From positions 1 to 5,619 of the forward strand of contig JALUTJ010000149.1 of the NCBI GenBank assembly GCA_027057985.1: 5,619 nt of DNA, read 5' to 3'. The stretch's first letter is position 1. Each line of letters opens with the position of its first letter. Shown here in pieces: positions 1 through 4,812 of the stretch. The stretch comes from Chromatiales bacterium. Lineage in GTDB: Bacteria > Pseudomonadota > Gammaproteobacteria > UBA6429 > Thiohalophilaceae. The position numbers and the translations under genes were made by a program. Under the pieces are notes generated by a model. The model was not told the origin of the DNA. It was given only the letters and a program-made list of their open reading frames with translations, and searched no databases.

Positions 1-37
1 GCATAATCCATGCCTAAACAAGTGAAGGAGAAGTAGC

Positions 38-520
38 ATGCCATCGTTTGATGTCGTCTCAGAAGTGGATTTCCAGGAAGTGACCAATGCACTGGACCAG
101 GCGCGGCGCGAGTTGACTACCCGTTATGATTTTCGTGGCGTTGAGGCAAGTTATGAGCGCGCCGACGACGTTATTACCATGAGTGCAGATGCCGAGATCC
201 AGTTACAGCAGATGCTGGATATCCTGCAGAGTAAGCTGAACCGCCGCGGTGTGGATATTAGCTGTCTTGAGATCGGGGAAGTGACAAAGCTGGGGAAGCA
301 GGTAAAACAGAAAGTCACGGTACGCCAGGGCCTGGACAAGGATCTGTCACGTAAAATTGTGAAAATGATCAAGGATAAAAAGCTCAAGGTACAGGCGGCC
401 ATTCAGGGGGAAAAAGTCCGGGTGACGGGCAAGAAACGTGATGATCTACAAAAGACCATCGCCATGCTTAAGGAAGCCGAGCTGGATATGCCGCTGCAGT
501 TTAATAATTTCCGTGATTAA
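38..520 (+). CDS. yajQ: YajQ family nucleotide-binding protein (UPF0234)
   Basis: A 160-residue protein of the usual length for the YajQ/UPF0234 family (about 160-163 residues). The N-terminus MPSFDVVSEVD, the segment TTRYDFRGVEAS (residues 27-38), and the end DMPLQFNNFRD are family hallmarks. YajQ proteins are cytoplasmic and fold as two ferredoxin-like domains. Members have been reported to bind cyclic di-GMP and, in Xanthomonas, to act with a transcription factor in virulence control; RNA binding has also been reported. Which role applies here cannot be read from the sequence. The lysine-rich stretch around residues 85-125 fits nucleotide binding. The start is fixed by AAGGAG at 25-30, seven bases before the ATG, and by agreement with family N-termini. 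The DUF3565 gene follows 52 bases later on the same strand and probably shares the transcript, since no terminator lies between them. The promoter lies outside the window or is not recognisable. Confidence 0.95.
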   Translation: MPSFDVVSEVDFQEVTNALDQARRELTTRYDFRGVEASYERADDVITMSADAEIQLQQMLDILQSKLNRRGVDISCLEIGEVTKLGKQVKQKVTVRQGLDKDLSRKIVKMIKDKKLKVQAAIQGEKVRVTGKKRDDLQKTIAMLKEAELDMPLQFNNFRD

Positions 521-541
521 GCGGCGTCAAAGAGAGGAAAG

Positions 542-592
542 ATGACCGGGTTGCTGCAGGGACTGACTGAAAATGAAGCAGATGATTATTGA
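542..592 (+). other. Possible 16-codon leader ORF overlapping the start of the DUF3565 gene
   Basis: An ATG at 542 follows a GAGG (534-537) and opens a 16-residue frame (MTGLLQGLTENEADDY, TGA at 590-592). This frame overlaps, out of register, the first codons of the DUF3565 gene at 573. That gene has only a weak ribosome site of its own, so translation of the short frame could deliver ribosomes to it by coupling. The GAGG-to-ATG gap is only four bases, and the peptide resembles no known family. It may therefore be a by-chance reading frame; the alternative is that GAGG serves the downstream ATG poorly from far away. Confidence 0.25.
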
Positions 593-767
593 TTTTGAGC
601 GGGACGAGGAAGGTGACTGGGTGGCCATCTTAAGTTGTGGGCACAGTCGCCATGTGCGGCATAATCCGCCCTGGTTCAATCGGCCGTGGGTGGAAAAACC
701 CCGGGAGCGGGCCCGATTCATTGGTAGCGAAATGGACTGTAAAAAATGCGAGCAGGAGCCGGTTTAA
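573..767 (+). CDS. DUF3565 domain protein, small putative zinc-binding protein
   Basis: A 64-residue soluble protein that I recognise as DUF3565 from the block CGHSRHVRHNPPW (residues 22-34), then RPWV (37-40) and CKKC (56-59). Cys22, His24, His27, His30, Cys56 and Cys59 are candidate metal ligands, suggesting a single small zinc ribbon-like fold. This is inference from the spacing; the function of the family is unknown to me. The full protein is a single domain of normal family length, with no signal peptide or membrane segment. ATG 573 was chosen because family members start MKQ-; Met4 (582) is an alternative. No strong Shine-Dalgarno lies directly upstream, but a short overlapping frame (542-592) with a GAGG site may couple its translation. 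It is probably the second gene of a yajQ transcript that ends at the terminator at 910-947. Confidence 0.85.
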   Translation: MKQMIIDFERDEEGDWVAILSCGHSRHVRHNPPWFNRPWVEKPRERARFIGSEMDCKKCEQEPV

Positions 768-909
768 AAAAAAGCGATATTTTCCCGGCAAAACTTGCGC
801 ATGAGCTAATCTGTGACTAGATTTAGGATCCTGATCTCGTCTTATACCCCGTGTATTTCCCTGGTATCAGTGTTGTTTTTCCGGTTTTATTCAGGCACTG
901 CCTGGTTTA

Positions 910-947
910 AACCTTCCCCCGTTGAGCACTGAGGAAGGTTTTTTTTT
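910..947 (+). terminator. Rho-independent terminator downstream of yajQ/DUF3565
   Basis: AACCTTCC (910-917) pairs perfectly with GGAAGGTT (933-940) around a 15-base loop, and a run of T continues to 947. It ends two bases before the stop codon of the convergent rhodanese gene, so it mainly serves rightward transcripts from yajQ/DUF3565. Read leftward it has the hairpin but only a poor T-tract. A second small hairpin, CAGGC-ACT-GCCTG (892-904), sits just upstream. The rest of the 768-909 gap holds no gene that I can support. Confidence 0.8.
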
Positions 948-949
948 GC

Positions 950-1828
950 TTAAGGATTCATGCCTTTTTTCAGTGGCGCGGTTTTCACCCGGCTGTATTC
1001 TGCCATTGAACCATCATAGACCCTGACCTTTTCAAAACCGAGTTGCCGCAGGGTGAAATAGGCCTGCGAGGCACGGTGGGCGGACTGGCAGTACAGGGTG
1101 ACCGGCGTGTTGCTGTTTTTCAGCCCCAGTTGTGCCAGCTGTTGCCGGATGGCCTTGCTGTCTTTAAAGGTAAAGGCATGGTCGAAATCCACCGACTGCA
1201 TCCATTCCCACCACTTCGCCCCGGGGATATGGCCGCTGCGTGGATAGCGGGGGTGACCCGCATATTCTTCCTGGCTACGAACATCGATCAGCAGGTTTTT
1301 CGAATTGAACTTACCGTTAAGTATATCGTCAAGTGTGCTGAGATTATTGCGCGCAGTTTTGCTGGCGGGATTGTATGTCACTGCCTTGATCTGCGGGAAA
1401 TCCTGTACCACCTTTTTACCGGCAAGAATCCATTTCACCAGGCCACCATCGATGAGGGAGATTTTTTTATGCCCCAGTCTTTCCAGCTCCCAGAACAGAC
1501 GGCTGGCATTCAGGCCACCCATGTCATCGTAAATAACAACATGGTCAGAAGGACGAATACCGAGCAGGCCGAGAATTTTGATGATGTGCGCTTTGCCAGC
1601 GCTCAGGCTGACGCCCTGCTTGTTACGCTGGTTGATGGCCGAGTAGGGAAGGTGGATGGCACCGGGAATATGAAAGCGCTGGTACTGGGTATCATCCGAC
1701 ATGTCGATAAGCCGGATGCCGCTTTTACCGAGGTTCTTTTCCAGCCAGTTAATGTCTTTTAATAACGGGCTGGCAAAAGAGGTGAGTGAAAACAACAGTA
1801 AAAACAGGGTAAGGATTTTTTTTCGCAT
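950..1828 (-). CDS. Exported two-domain rhodanese (sulfurtransferase)
   Basis: A 292-residue protein with a signal peptide (MRKK, then a Leu/Phe-rich core; likely cleavage after SFA at residue 19), so probably periplasmic. Two rhodanese domains follow, about residues 25-145 and 160-285, the layout of thiosulfate and 3-mercaptopyruvate sulfurtransferases, which move a sulfane sulfur from the donor to an acceptor through a cysteine persulfide. The N-terminal domain carries the structural motif HIPGAIHLP (53-61) but Asp101 (YDDMGG) where the catalytic Cys would sit, as is normal for the inactive half. The C-terminal domain has DVRSQEEYAG (182-191), GHIPGA (199-204), the active loop CQSAHRA with Cys247, and YDGSMAEY (271-278). 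The loop has Ala where the CxxGxR pattern has Gly; substrate choice cannot be deduced. The only in-frame start near the signal peptide is ATG 1828, with a weak GGA ribosome site. It stands alone, divergent from the cNMP-binding gene. Confidence 0.9.
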   Translation of the reverse strand: MRKKILTLFLLLFSLTSFASPLLKDINWLEKNLGKSGIRLIDMSDDTQYQRFHIPGAIHLPYSAINQRNKQGVSLSAGKAHIIKILGLLGIRPSDHVVIYDDMGGLNASRLFWELERLGHKKISLIDGGLVKWILAGKKVVQDFPQIKAVTYNPASKTARNNLSTLDDILNGKFNSKNLLIDVRSQEEYAGHPRYPRSGHIPGAKWWEWMQSVDFDHAFTFKDSKAIRQQLAQLGLKNSNTPVTLYCQSAHRASQAYFTLRQLGFEKVRVYDGSMAEYSRVKTAPLKKGMNP

Positions 1829-1860
1829 GCGGCTATTCCGTTTGTTTGAGATGGAACTGC

Positions 1861-1889
1861 ATTATAGGTGCTCAACGGGAAAATGGAAG
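1861..1889 (-). promoter_or_regulatory. Probable sigma-70 promoter of the rhodanese gene
   Basis: On the minus strand there is a perfect TATAAT -10 box (plus 1861-1866). Seventeen bases upstream is CTTCCA (plus 1884-1889), which matches only three of six positions of the -35 consensus. Transcription would begin near 1853, giving a leader of about 25 bases before the ATG at 1828. The poor -35 suggests either a weak promoter or one needing an activator. Confidence 0.5.
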
Positions 1890-1920
1890 TGGGCACAGTA
1901 TATTGTAGGCACGGGCTGTA

Positions 1921-1963
1921 ACCAGTTTCACAAAACCGGTACGCATTAGCTTTGATATATAAA
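1921..1963 (+). promoter_or_regulatory. Imperfect 20-bp dyad and TATAAA element upstream of the cNMP-binding gene
   Basis: ACCAGTTT (1921-1928) and AAACCGGT (1933-1940) pair in seven of eight positions around CACA. This could be a protein-binding dyad. Eighteen bases to its right lies TATAAA (1958-1963), a five-of-six match to a -10 box, with no recognisable -35 hexamer where the dyad ends. The arrangement would suit an activator-dependent promoter for the gene at 2048, with a leader of about 75 bases. Both elements are short and AT-rich sequence is common here, so this is a tentative reading. Confidence 0.25.
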
Positions 1964-2047
1964 GTGTTTTTAAATTTGTGATCTTATCCGGTTTTATTTT
2001 CAGGCGGAAACCTTACACTGCCGTGGAGCCCCCCACTCAGGAAAAAA

Positions 2048-2962
2048 ATGATGGATAAAAAAGAAAAAATTTACGATGTGATAGAGCAGGCTATCGATAG
2101 CCAGACAGCCTTTGGTGATCTCTTGAGCGGCGAAGAAAAACAGACCCTGATCGATCATGGTTCGGTACATTCCGCGGTCATTGGCGAGAGCCTGTGTAAA
2201 CAGGGTGAGCATGATCGCCGTGTCTTTATTATCGTGATGGGTGAAGTGGAAGTAAGTGAAGGCAGTGGTGAAAAGAAGGTGCCCATTGCCTGGCTCAGGC
2301 GCGGTGAGGTTTTTGGTGAAATCTCGGCGCTGTTCGACTCACCGCGTATTTCCAATGTCACGGTAACCCGACCCAGCGTGGTTTTGATTATTCCCGGTAA
2401 GGTGTTTGAAAAAGTAATTACCGGCCGCTCTGAGTTATACAATGCAATACTGGAGCGTTACCAGCGTCGTTTAAGTGAAACTGCCCTGCGCAGCGTGGAT
2501 CTGTTTCGTCATTTCGATCATCCCACATTACAACCTTTGATCGATGCGGCGACGATCATCAGTATTCCACAGGGTGGTGTTATCGTGAATGAAGGTGAAG
2601 CCGGGGATTATTTCTATATCATTATTCGTGGCACGGCACGTGTGTCGCACGAGGTGGCAGGCAGTGAAATAAATCTGGCACTGATGCATTCCGGTGATTA
2701 TTTCGGTGAGTGGTCGATTCTTACCGGCGCACCAAGAGCGGCCACGGTATCGGCAATCAATCGGGTGGATATGCTGCGTATTGATCGCACCAGCATGCTT
2801 GAATTTATCCAGCAACAGCCGGAGGTCAGGGAGCGAATTGATCTCGTCGCTCATAACCGCCATGAAAAGTCTTCTGCCATGGGCATAACCGATTCGGCTG
2901 AGCAGTTGCAGAAAATTGTCAGGGATATCGAGGAGGTCATGAACAACGCTTCTCAGGAGTAA
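2048..2962 (+). CDS. Stand-alone protein with two cyclic nucleotide-binding domains
   Basis: A 304-residue soluble protein built from two CNB (cap/Crp-type) domains, about residues 20-140 and 152-268, with no recognisable DNA-binding, kinase, GAF or transporter domain. Both phosphate-binding cassettes are intact: VFGEISALFDSPRISNV (88-104; Glu91, Arg100) and YFGEWSILTGAPRAATV (218-234; Glu221, Arg230). The second closely resembles those of protein kinase A regulatory subunits, where the Glu holds the ribose 2'-OH and the Arg the cyclic phosphate. Ala after the Arg pair is associated with cAMP rather than cGMP preference in that family, so cAMP is the likelier ligand by analogy. A short helical tail (about 281-300) may bind a partner. 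The start at ATG 2048 follows AGGA (2039-2042) with five bases' spacing; the adjacent ATG 2051 is equally possible. It appears monocistronic: the next gene has its own promoter. The output of such a protein would have to come from binding another protein, which is not identifiable here. Confidence 0.88.
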   Translation: MMDKKEKIYDVIEQAIDSQTAFGDLLSGEEKQTLIDHGSVHSAVIGESLCKQGEHDRRVFIIVMGEVEVSEGSGEKKVPIAWLRRGEVFGEISALFDSPRISNVTVTRPSVVLIIPGKVFEKVITGRSELYNAILERYQRRLSETALRSVDLFRHFDHPTLQPLIDAATIISIPQGGVIVNEGEAGDYFYIIIRGTARVSHEVAGSEINLALMHSGDYFGEWSILTGAPRAATVSAINRVDMLRIDRTSMLEFIQQQPEVRERIDLVAHNRHEKSSAMGITDSAEQLQKIVRDIEEVMNNASQE

Positions 2963-3034
2963 AGAGGCGATAGAAATATTTTTCGACTCTCTTCGGGTTT
3001 TTCGGCAGTAGCGGCTGAATATACAGGCTATACC

Positions 3035-3051
3035 TTGGCACGGCTTTCGCA
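3035..3051 (+). promoter_or_regulatory. Sigma-54 (RpoN) promoter of the YfaZ-like gene
   Basis: TTGGCACGGCTTTCGCA fits the sigma-54 consensus YTGGCACGRNNNTTGCW with a single mismatch (TCGC for TTGC). The invariant GG (3037-3038) and GC (3049-3050) are separated by exactly ten bases, the required spacing. Transcription would begin near 3062, about 35 bases before the ATG at 3097. The same stretch contains TTGGCA, a five-of-six -35 match, but its only -10 partner (TAAAAG, 3057-3062, 16-bp spacer) is weak, so sigma-54 is the better reading. Such promoters need an AAA+ enhancer-binding activator; I could not identify its upstream site. Confidence 0.65.
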
Positions 3052-3096
3052 TAGAATAAAAGCCTGAATCATGGTGTTTTTTAGAGGTAAACAGAT

Positions 3097-3657
3097 ATGT
3101 TCCCACGCATTTTACTGATAGTGATGGCATTGCTGGCAAGCCAGGTGAGCCGGGCCGAAGAGATGAATATGCAGCTCAGCAATGATACCGCCCGTTTTAT
3201 GTACCTGACCGAGGCATTTGGCCAGGACTTTGGCCGACTGGAACTGGAGGCCGGTTTTCTTTATAGCCAGCAGGGAAATACGCTGTTAAATGCCGGCCTG
3301 ATGGTACGAGGTGAAAGCGTTTCCTTACCTATACTGGTGGCAATCGGTGGTCGGCTTTATCTTGCCCAGGTAGGTTCCTACAGCGTGGGGGCAATTGGTA
3401 TCGGGGGGGACCTGTTGCTGGTACCCGAGTCCTGGAATGGTTTTGGTATTGGAGCCTATCTTTATACCTCACCGGGCGTGGTCACTTTTGCCGACGCGGA
3501 AAACCTGAATGAATTTGGTATCTACATGAATTTTCAGGTGACGCCGCAGGCGCGTATCGCCGTGGGCTACCAGCAGATTGATACCACCATCAGAAATAAC
3601 GTCGGCACCGTGTTGATTGACCAGGGCGCGTATTTCGCACTCAACCTGAGTTTTTAG
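3097..3657 (+). CDS. YfaZ-family outer membrane protein
   Basis: A 186-residue exported protein. A signal peptide (residues 1-20, MFPRILLIVMALLASQVSRA, cleavage before EE) is followed by alternating hydrophobic/polar strands rich in Gly, Tyr and Phe, and a C-terminal Phe (ALNLSF). This is the signature used for insertion of small beta-barrels into the outer membrane. The segment GIGGDLLLVPESWNGFGIGAYLYTSPGVVTFADAENLNEFGI (about 101-142) matches my recollection of the YfaZ family, whose function is not established. The start is supported by AGAGG (3083-3087), nine bases upstream. The gene is alone on its transcript: a sigma-54 promoter candidate lies in front and a strong terminator follows 20 bases after the stop. 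Sigma-54 control would place it in a condition-dependent regulon (nitrogen, motility or envelope response), which the sequence alone does not specify. Confidence 0.82.
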   Translation: MFPRILLIVMALLASQVSRAEEMNMQLSNDTARFMYLTEAFGQDFGRLELEAGFLYSQQGNTLLNAGLMVRGESVSLPILVAIGGRLYLAQVGSYSVGAIGIGGDLLLVPESWNGFGIGAYLYTSPGVVTFADAENLNEFGIYMNFQVTPQARIAVGYQQIDTTIRNNVGTVLIDQGAYFALNLSF

Positions 3658-3676
3658 TTACTGCTTTTTGACAGGC

Positions 3677-3707
3677 AAAAAAAGCCGGGAAGTTTCCCGG
3701 CTTTTTT
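3677..3707. terminator. Bidirectional terminator between YfaZ-like and HU-like genes
   Basis: GCCGGGA (3684-3690) pairs with TCCCGGC (3695-3701) across an AGTT loop. The stem is flanked by seven A on the left (3677-3683) and six T on the right (3702-3707), so either strand gives a GC-rich hairpin followed by a U-tract. It lies between two converging stop codons and should end both transcripts. Confidence 0.93.
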
Positions 3708-3726
3708 ATTTCTGGAATGGCTTTAG

Positions 3727-4113
3727 TTAAATCGCCATATCCTTGAGTGCCTTCAGCGGCTGAACCTTGACAACATTGCGGGCTTTCTTTGCCTTGAAAA
3801 TAGTCGGTTCGCCAGTGAATGGGTTGATGCCTTTACGTGCCTTGGTGGCAGGCTTGCGCACAACCTTGATTTTCATCAGGCCAGGAACAGTGAAGACACC
3901 GGCACCGTTTTTACGAATATGGCCATTGATAATACTGGCCAGTTCATCGAAAACAGTCGCGATTTCTTTCTTTTTCAGTTCCGTGCGTTCTGCCAGCTCG
4001 GTGAATAACTGCGACTTGGTATACGGCTCCTTGATTGCCTTTACCGTAGGTTTCTTTTTAGCAACTGCTTTTTTCTTGGCAGTTTTCTTCTTGGCTTTTT
4101 TCTTAGCGGCCAT
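3727..4113 (-). CDS. HU-family DNA-binding protein with lysine-rich N-terminal tail
   Basis: A 128-residue nucleoid protein. Residues 1-28 are a histone H1-like tail (AAKKKAKKKTAKKKAVAKKK). Residues 30-128 form the HU/IHF domain: helical dimerisation part (YTKSQLFTELAERTELKKKEIATVFDELASII), then beta-strands with GVFTVPGLMKIKVVRKPATKARKGINPFTGE. Pro98 in NPFTGE is the residue expected at the tip of the DNA-embracing arm, where HU and IHF proteins kink DNA. The usual HU is about 90 residues, so the extra length is the tail, which should raise non-specific DNA affinity and compaction by charge, as in other tailed HU proteins. ATG 4113 is set by a good AGGAG (plus 4119-4123) five bases upstream. 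Single gene, divergent from the Rieske gene, ending at the shared terminator. Its regulatory region holds several palindromes that may allow repression or self-control. Confidence 0.92.
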   Translation of the reverse strand: MAAKKKAKKKTAKKKAVAKKKPTVKAIKEPYTKSQLFTELAERTELKKKEIATVFDELASIINGHIRKNGAGVFTVPGLMKIKVVRKPATKARKGINPFTGEPTIFKAKKARNVVKVQPLKALKDMAI

Positions 4114-4146
4114 ATCTACTCCTGGATTAGGGTTGGGTTATTTTGA

Positions 4147-4158
4147 TAATCTAGATTA
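4147..4158. promoter_or_regulatory. Perfect 12-bp palindrome in the HU leader
   Basis: TAATCTAGATTA is a perfect inverted repeat located 34-45 bases upstream of the HU start codon, between the likely promoter and the ribosome site. Another short palindrome, AGTTAACT (4159-4166), abuts it. The location suits an operator or an alternative promoter (TAATCT resembles a -10 box on the minus strand), but no regulator family is recognisable from the sequence. Confidence 0.3.
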
Positions 4159-4238
4159 AGTTAACTCAGTGCTATATCAGCTTAAATTTTATTCTTGAGT
4201 ATGCTCATTGCTTCCTTCCAAAAAGAAGCTTTGACGCT

Positions 4239-4268
4239 ACTATACCTGTATTTACAGGCAAAAAACAA
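4239..4268 (-). promoter_or_regulatory. Probable HU promoter with an operator-like palindrome in its spacer
   Basis: On the minus strand there is TATAGT (plus 4239-4244), a five-of-six -10 box, with TTGTTT (plus 4263-4268; three of six) as the -35, 18 bases apart. The spacer contains CCTGTA-TT-TACAGG (4245-4258), a perfect 14-bp palindrome directly abutting the -10 box. A protein bound there would block polymerase. The start would be near 4232, giving a leader of about 119 bases that includes a GCTTC/GAAGC hairpin (plus 4210-4229). Confidence 0.45.
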
Positions 4269-4300
4269 TTTTTTGTACACTGTTTTTTTGCTATTTTTAT
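4259..4300. other. A/T-tract region, probably curved DNA
   Basis: CAAAAAA-CAA-TTTTTTG (4259-4275) is a perfect 7-bp inverted repeat, followed by T7 (4283-4289) and T5 (4294-4298). The centres of the tracts are roughly one or more helical turns apart, as in intrinsically bent promoter DNA. It lies between the divergent HU and Rieske genes. No convincing sigma-70 promoter for the Rieske gene is visible: TTGTAC (4273-4278) and TTTTAT (4295-4300), 16 bases apart, are weak candidates. Confidence 0.35.
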
Positions 4301-4313
4301 GCATTAAATCATG

Positions 4314-4328
4314 TTTCTCCGGGAGAAA
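4314..4328 (+). promoter_or_regulatory. Hairpin that includes the Shine-Dalgarno of the Rieske gene
   Basis: TTTCTC (4314-4319) and GAGAAA (4323-4328) pair around CGG. The ribosome site GGGAG (4321-4325) lies inside this dyad, 11 bases before the ATG at 4337. If the RNA folds, the site would be partly hidden. The stem is short and AT-rich at its base, so the effect may be mild. Confidence 0.35.
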
Positions 4329-4336
4329 AACCGGCC

Positions 4337-4681
4337 ATGCCGTATAAAATTTGTGATATTGAAAAACTCTCGGAGTTACAGGCCGAGGAATTTCTAACTG
4401 GCGCTGATGGGCAGCAACGAGATGCCTTTGTCTTTCGTTACCAGCAGCAGTTTTATGCCTATGAAAACAGCTGTCCCCATACCGGGGCCAATCTGAACTG
4501 GCAGCCGGGACAGTTTTTTTCCCTTGATGGCCGGTTTTTACAATGCAGTTTGCACGGAGCCTTGTTCGAGCCGGAAACAGGACGCTGTGTTCGCGGCCCG
4601 TGCGCAGGCCAGAGTCTGAAAAAAGTCACGCTAACGCTTACCGCGGATGCGCTCTGGCTCGATGAGGCCGGGCAGACATAA
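4337..4681 (+). CDS. Small Rieske [2Fe-2S] protein
   Basis: A 114-residue soluble protein that is a single Rieske domain. The cluster ligands are Cys46 and His48 (CPHTGANL, 46-53) and Cys70 and His73 (CSLHGALF, 70-77), the two Cys and two His that bind the [2Fe-2S] cluster. Both His are exposed to the electron-transfer partner in this family. A later segment, TGRCVRGPCAGQSL (81-94), has two further cysteines (84, 89) and the Gly-Pro loop that covers the cluster. Length and motifs match the stand-alone Rieske ferredoxin/NirD-like group rather than membrane Rieske subunits: there is no signal or membrane anchor. No oxygenase, nitrite reductase or reductase gene is next to it, so the electron partner is unknown. 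The start is supported by GGGAG (4321-4325) 11 bases upstream; no other in-frame start is evident. It is divergent from HU and followed by the SH3b gene, which has its own promoter. Confidence 0.92.
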   Translation: MPYKICDIEKLSELQAEEFLTGADGQQRDAFVFRYQQQFYAYENSCPHTGANLNWQPGQFFSLDGRFLQCSLHGALFEPETGRCVRGPCAGQSLKKVTLTLTADALWLDEAGQT

Positions 4682-4753
4682 ATAATGCGCTTTAGCCCCG
4701 GTTTTTATAAGCGGCTAATTGTATTCGGCAGGCAAATTGCATATCTTTTATGG

Positions 4754-4780
4754 TAAAGAATCATTCGAGTTTGCCGATAA
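4754..4780 (+). promoter_or_regulatory. Sigma-28 (FliA) promoter of the SH3b gene
   Basis: TAAAGAAT (4754-4761), eleven bases, then GCCGATAA (4773-4780). The enterobacterial flagellar sigma consensus is TAAAGTTT-N11-GCCGATAA. The -10 octamer is perfect, the -35 matches six of eight including TAAAG, and the spacer is exactly eleven. Transcription would start near 4788, about 25 bases before the ATG at 4813. The rest of 4682-4812 has only a weak CGCTT/AAGCG hairpin (4688-4713) and no clear terminator after the Rieske gene. Confidence 0.7.
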
Positions 4781-4812
4781 ACTAACGAGTAGAACATTTT
4801 TCAGGGAAAATC

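Noticed and set aside
1..36. End of an upstream gene
   Set aside because: All three plus-strand frames hit stops (4-6, 15-17, 23-25), and too few codons remain to say whether any was coding.
795..823. Sigma-70 promoter TTGCGC-N17-TAGATT
   Set aside because: Only three of six and four of six matches, and no plus-strand gene follows before the terminator.
1043..1762. Long plus-strand open frame (239 codons) opposite the rhodanese gene
   Set aside because: It is fully antisense to a well-supported gene, has no ribosome site or family resemblance, and is a by-product of the codon use of the opposite strand.
1975..1996. CRP site upstream of the cNMP-binding gene
   Set aside because: TGTGATCT at 1977-1984 is a perfect left half, but the right half (CCGGT where TCACA is expected) does not match.
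2023..2036. Hairpin GTGG/CCAC just before the cNMP-binding gene's ribosome site
   Set aside because: Four base pairs around a C-rich loop is too little to support a regulatory structure.
2963..2999. Terminator after the cNMP-binding gene
   Set aside because: AGAGgCGA (2963-2970) and TCGaCTCT (2983-2990) form a weak stem with a mismatch and an 11-base loop, and the T-run is displaced by CTTCGGG.
2528..3139. Minus-strand open frame (203 codons) opposite the cNMP-binding and YfaZ-like genes
   Set aside because: It spans the second CNB domain in antisense and crosses two real genes; the composition is Cys/His/Arg-rich as shadows often are.
4245..4258. LexA (SOS) box
   Set aside because: The half-sites CTGT and ACAG are present but separated by four bases instead of eight.
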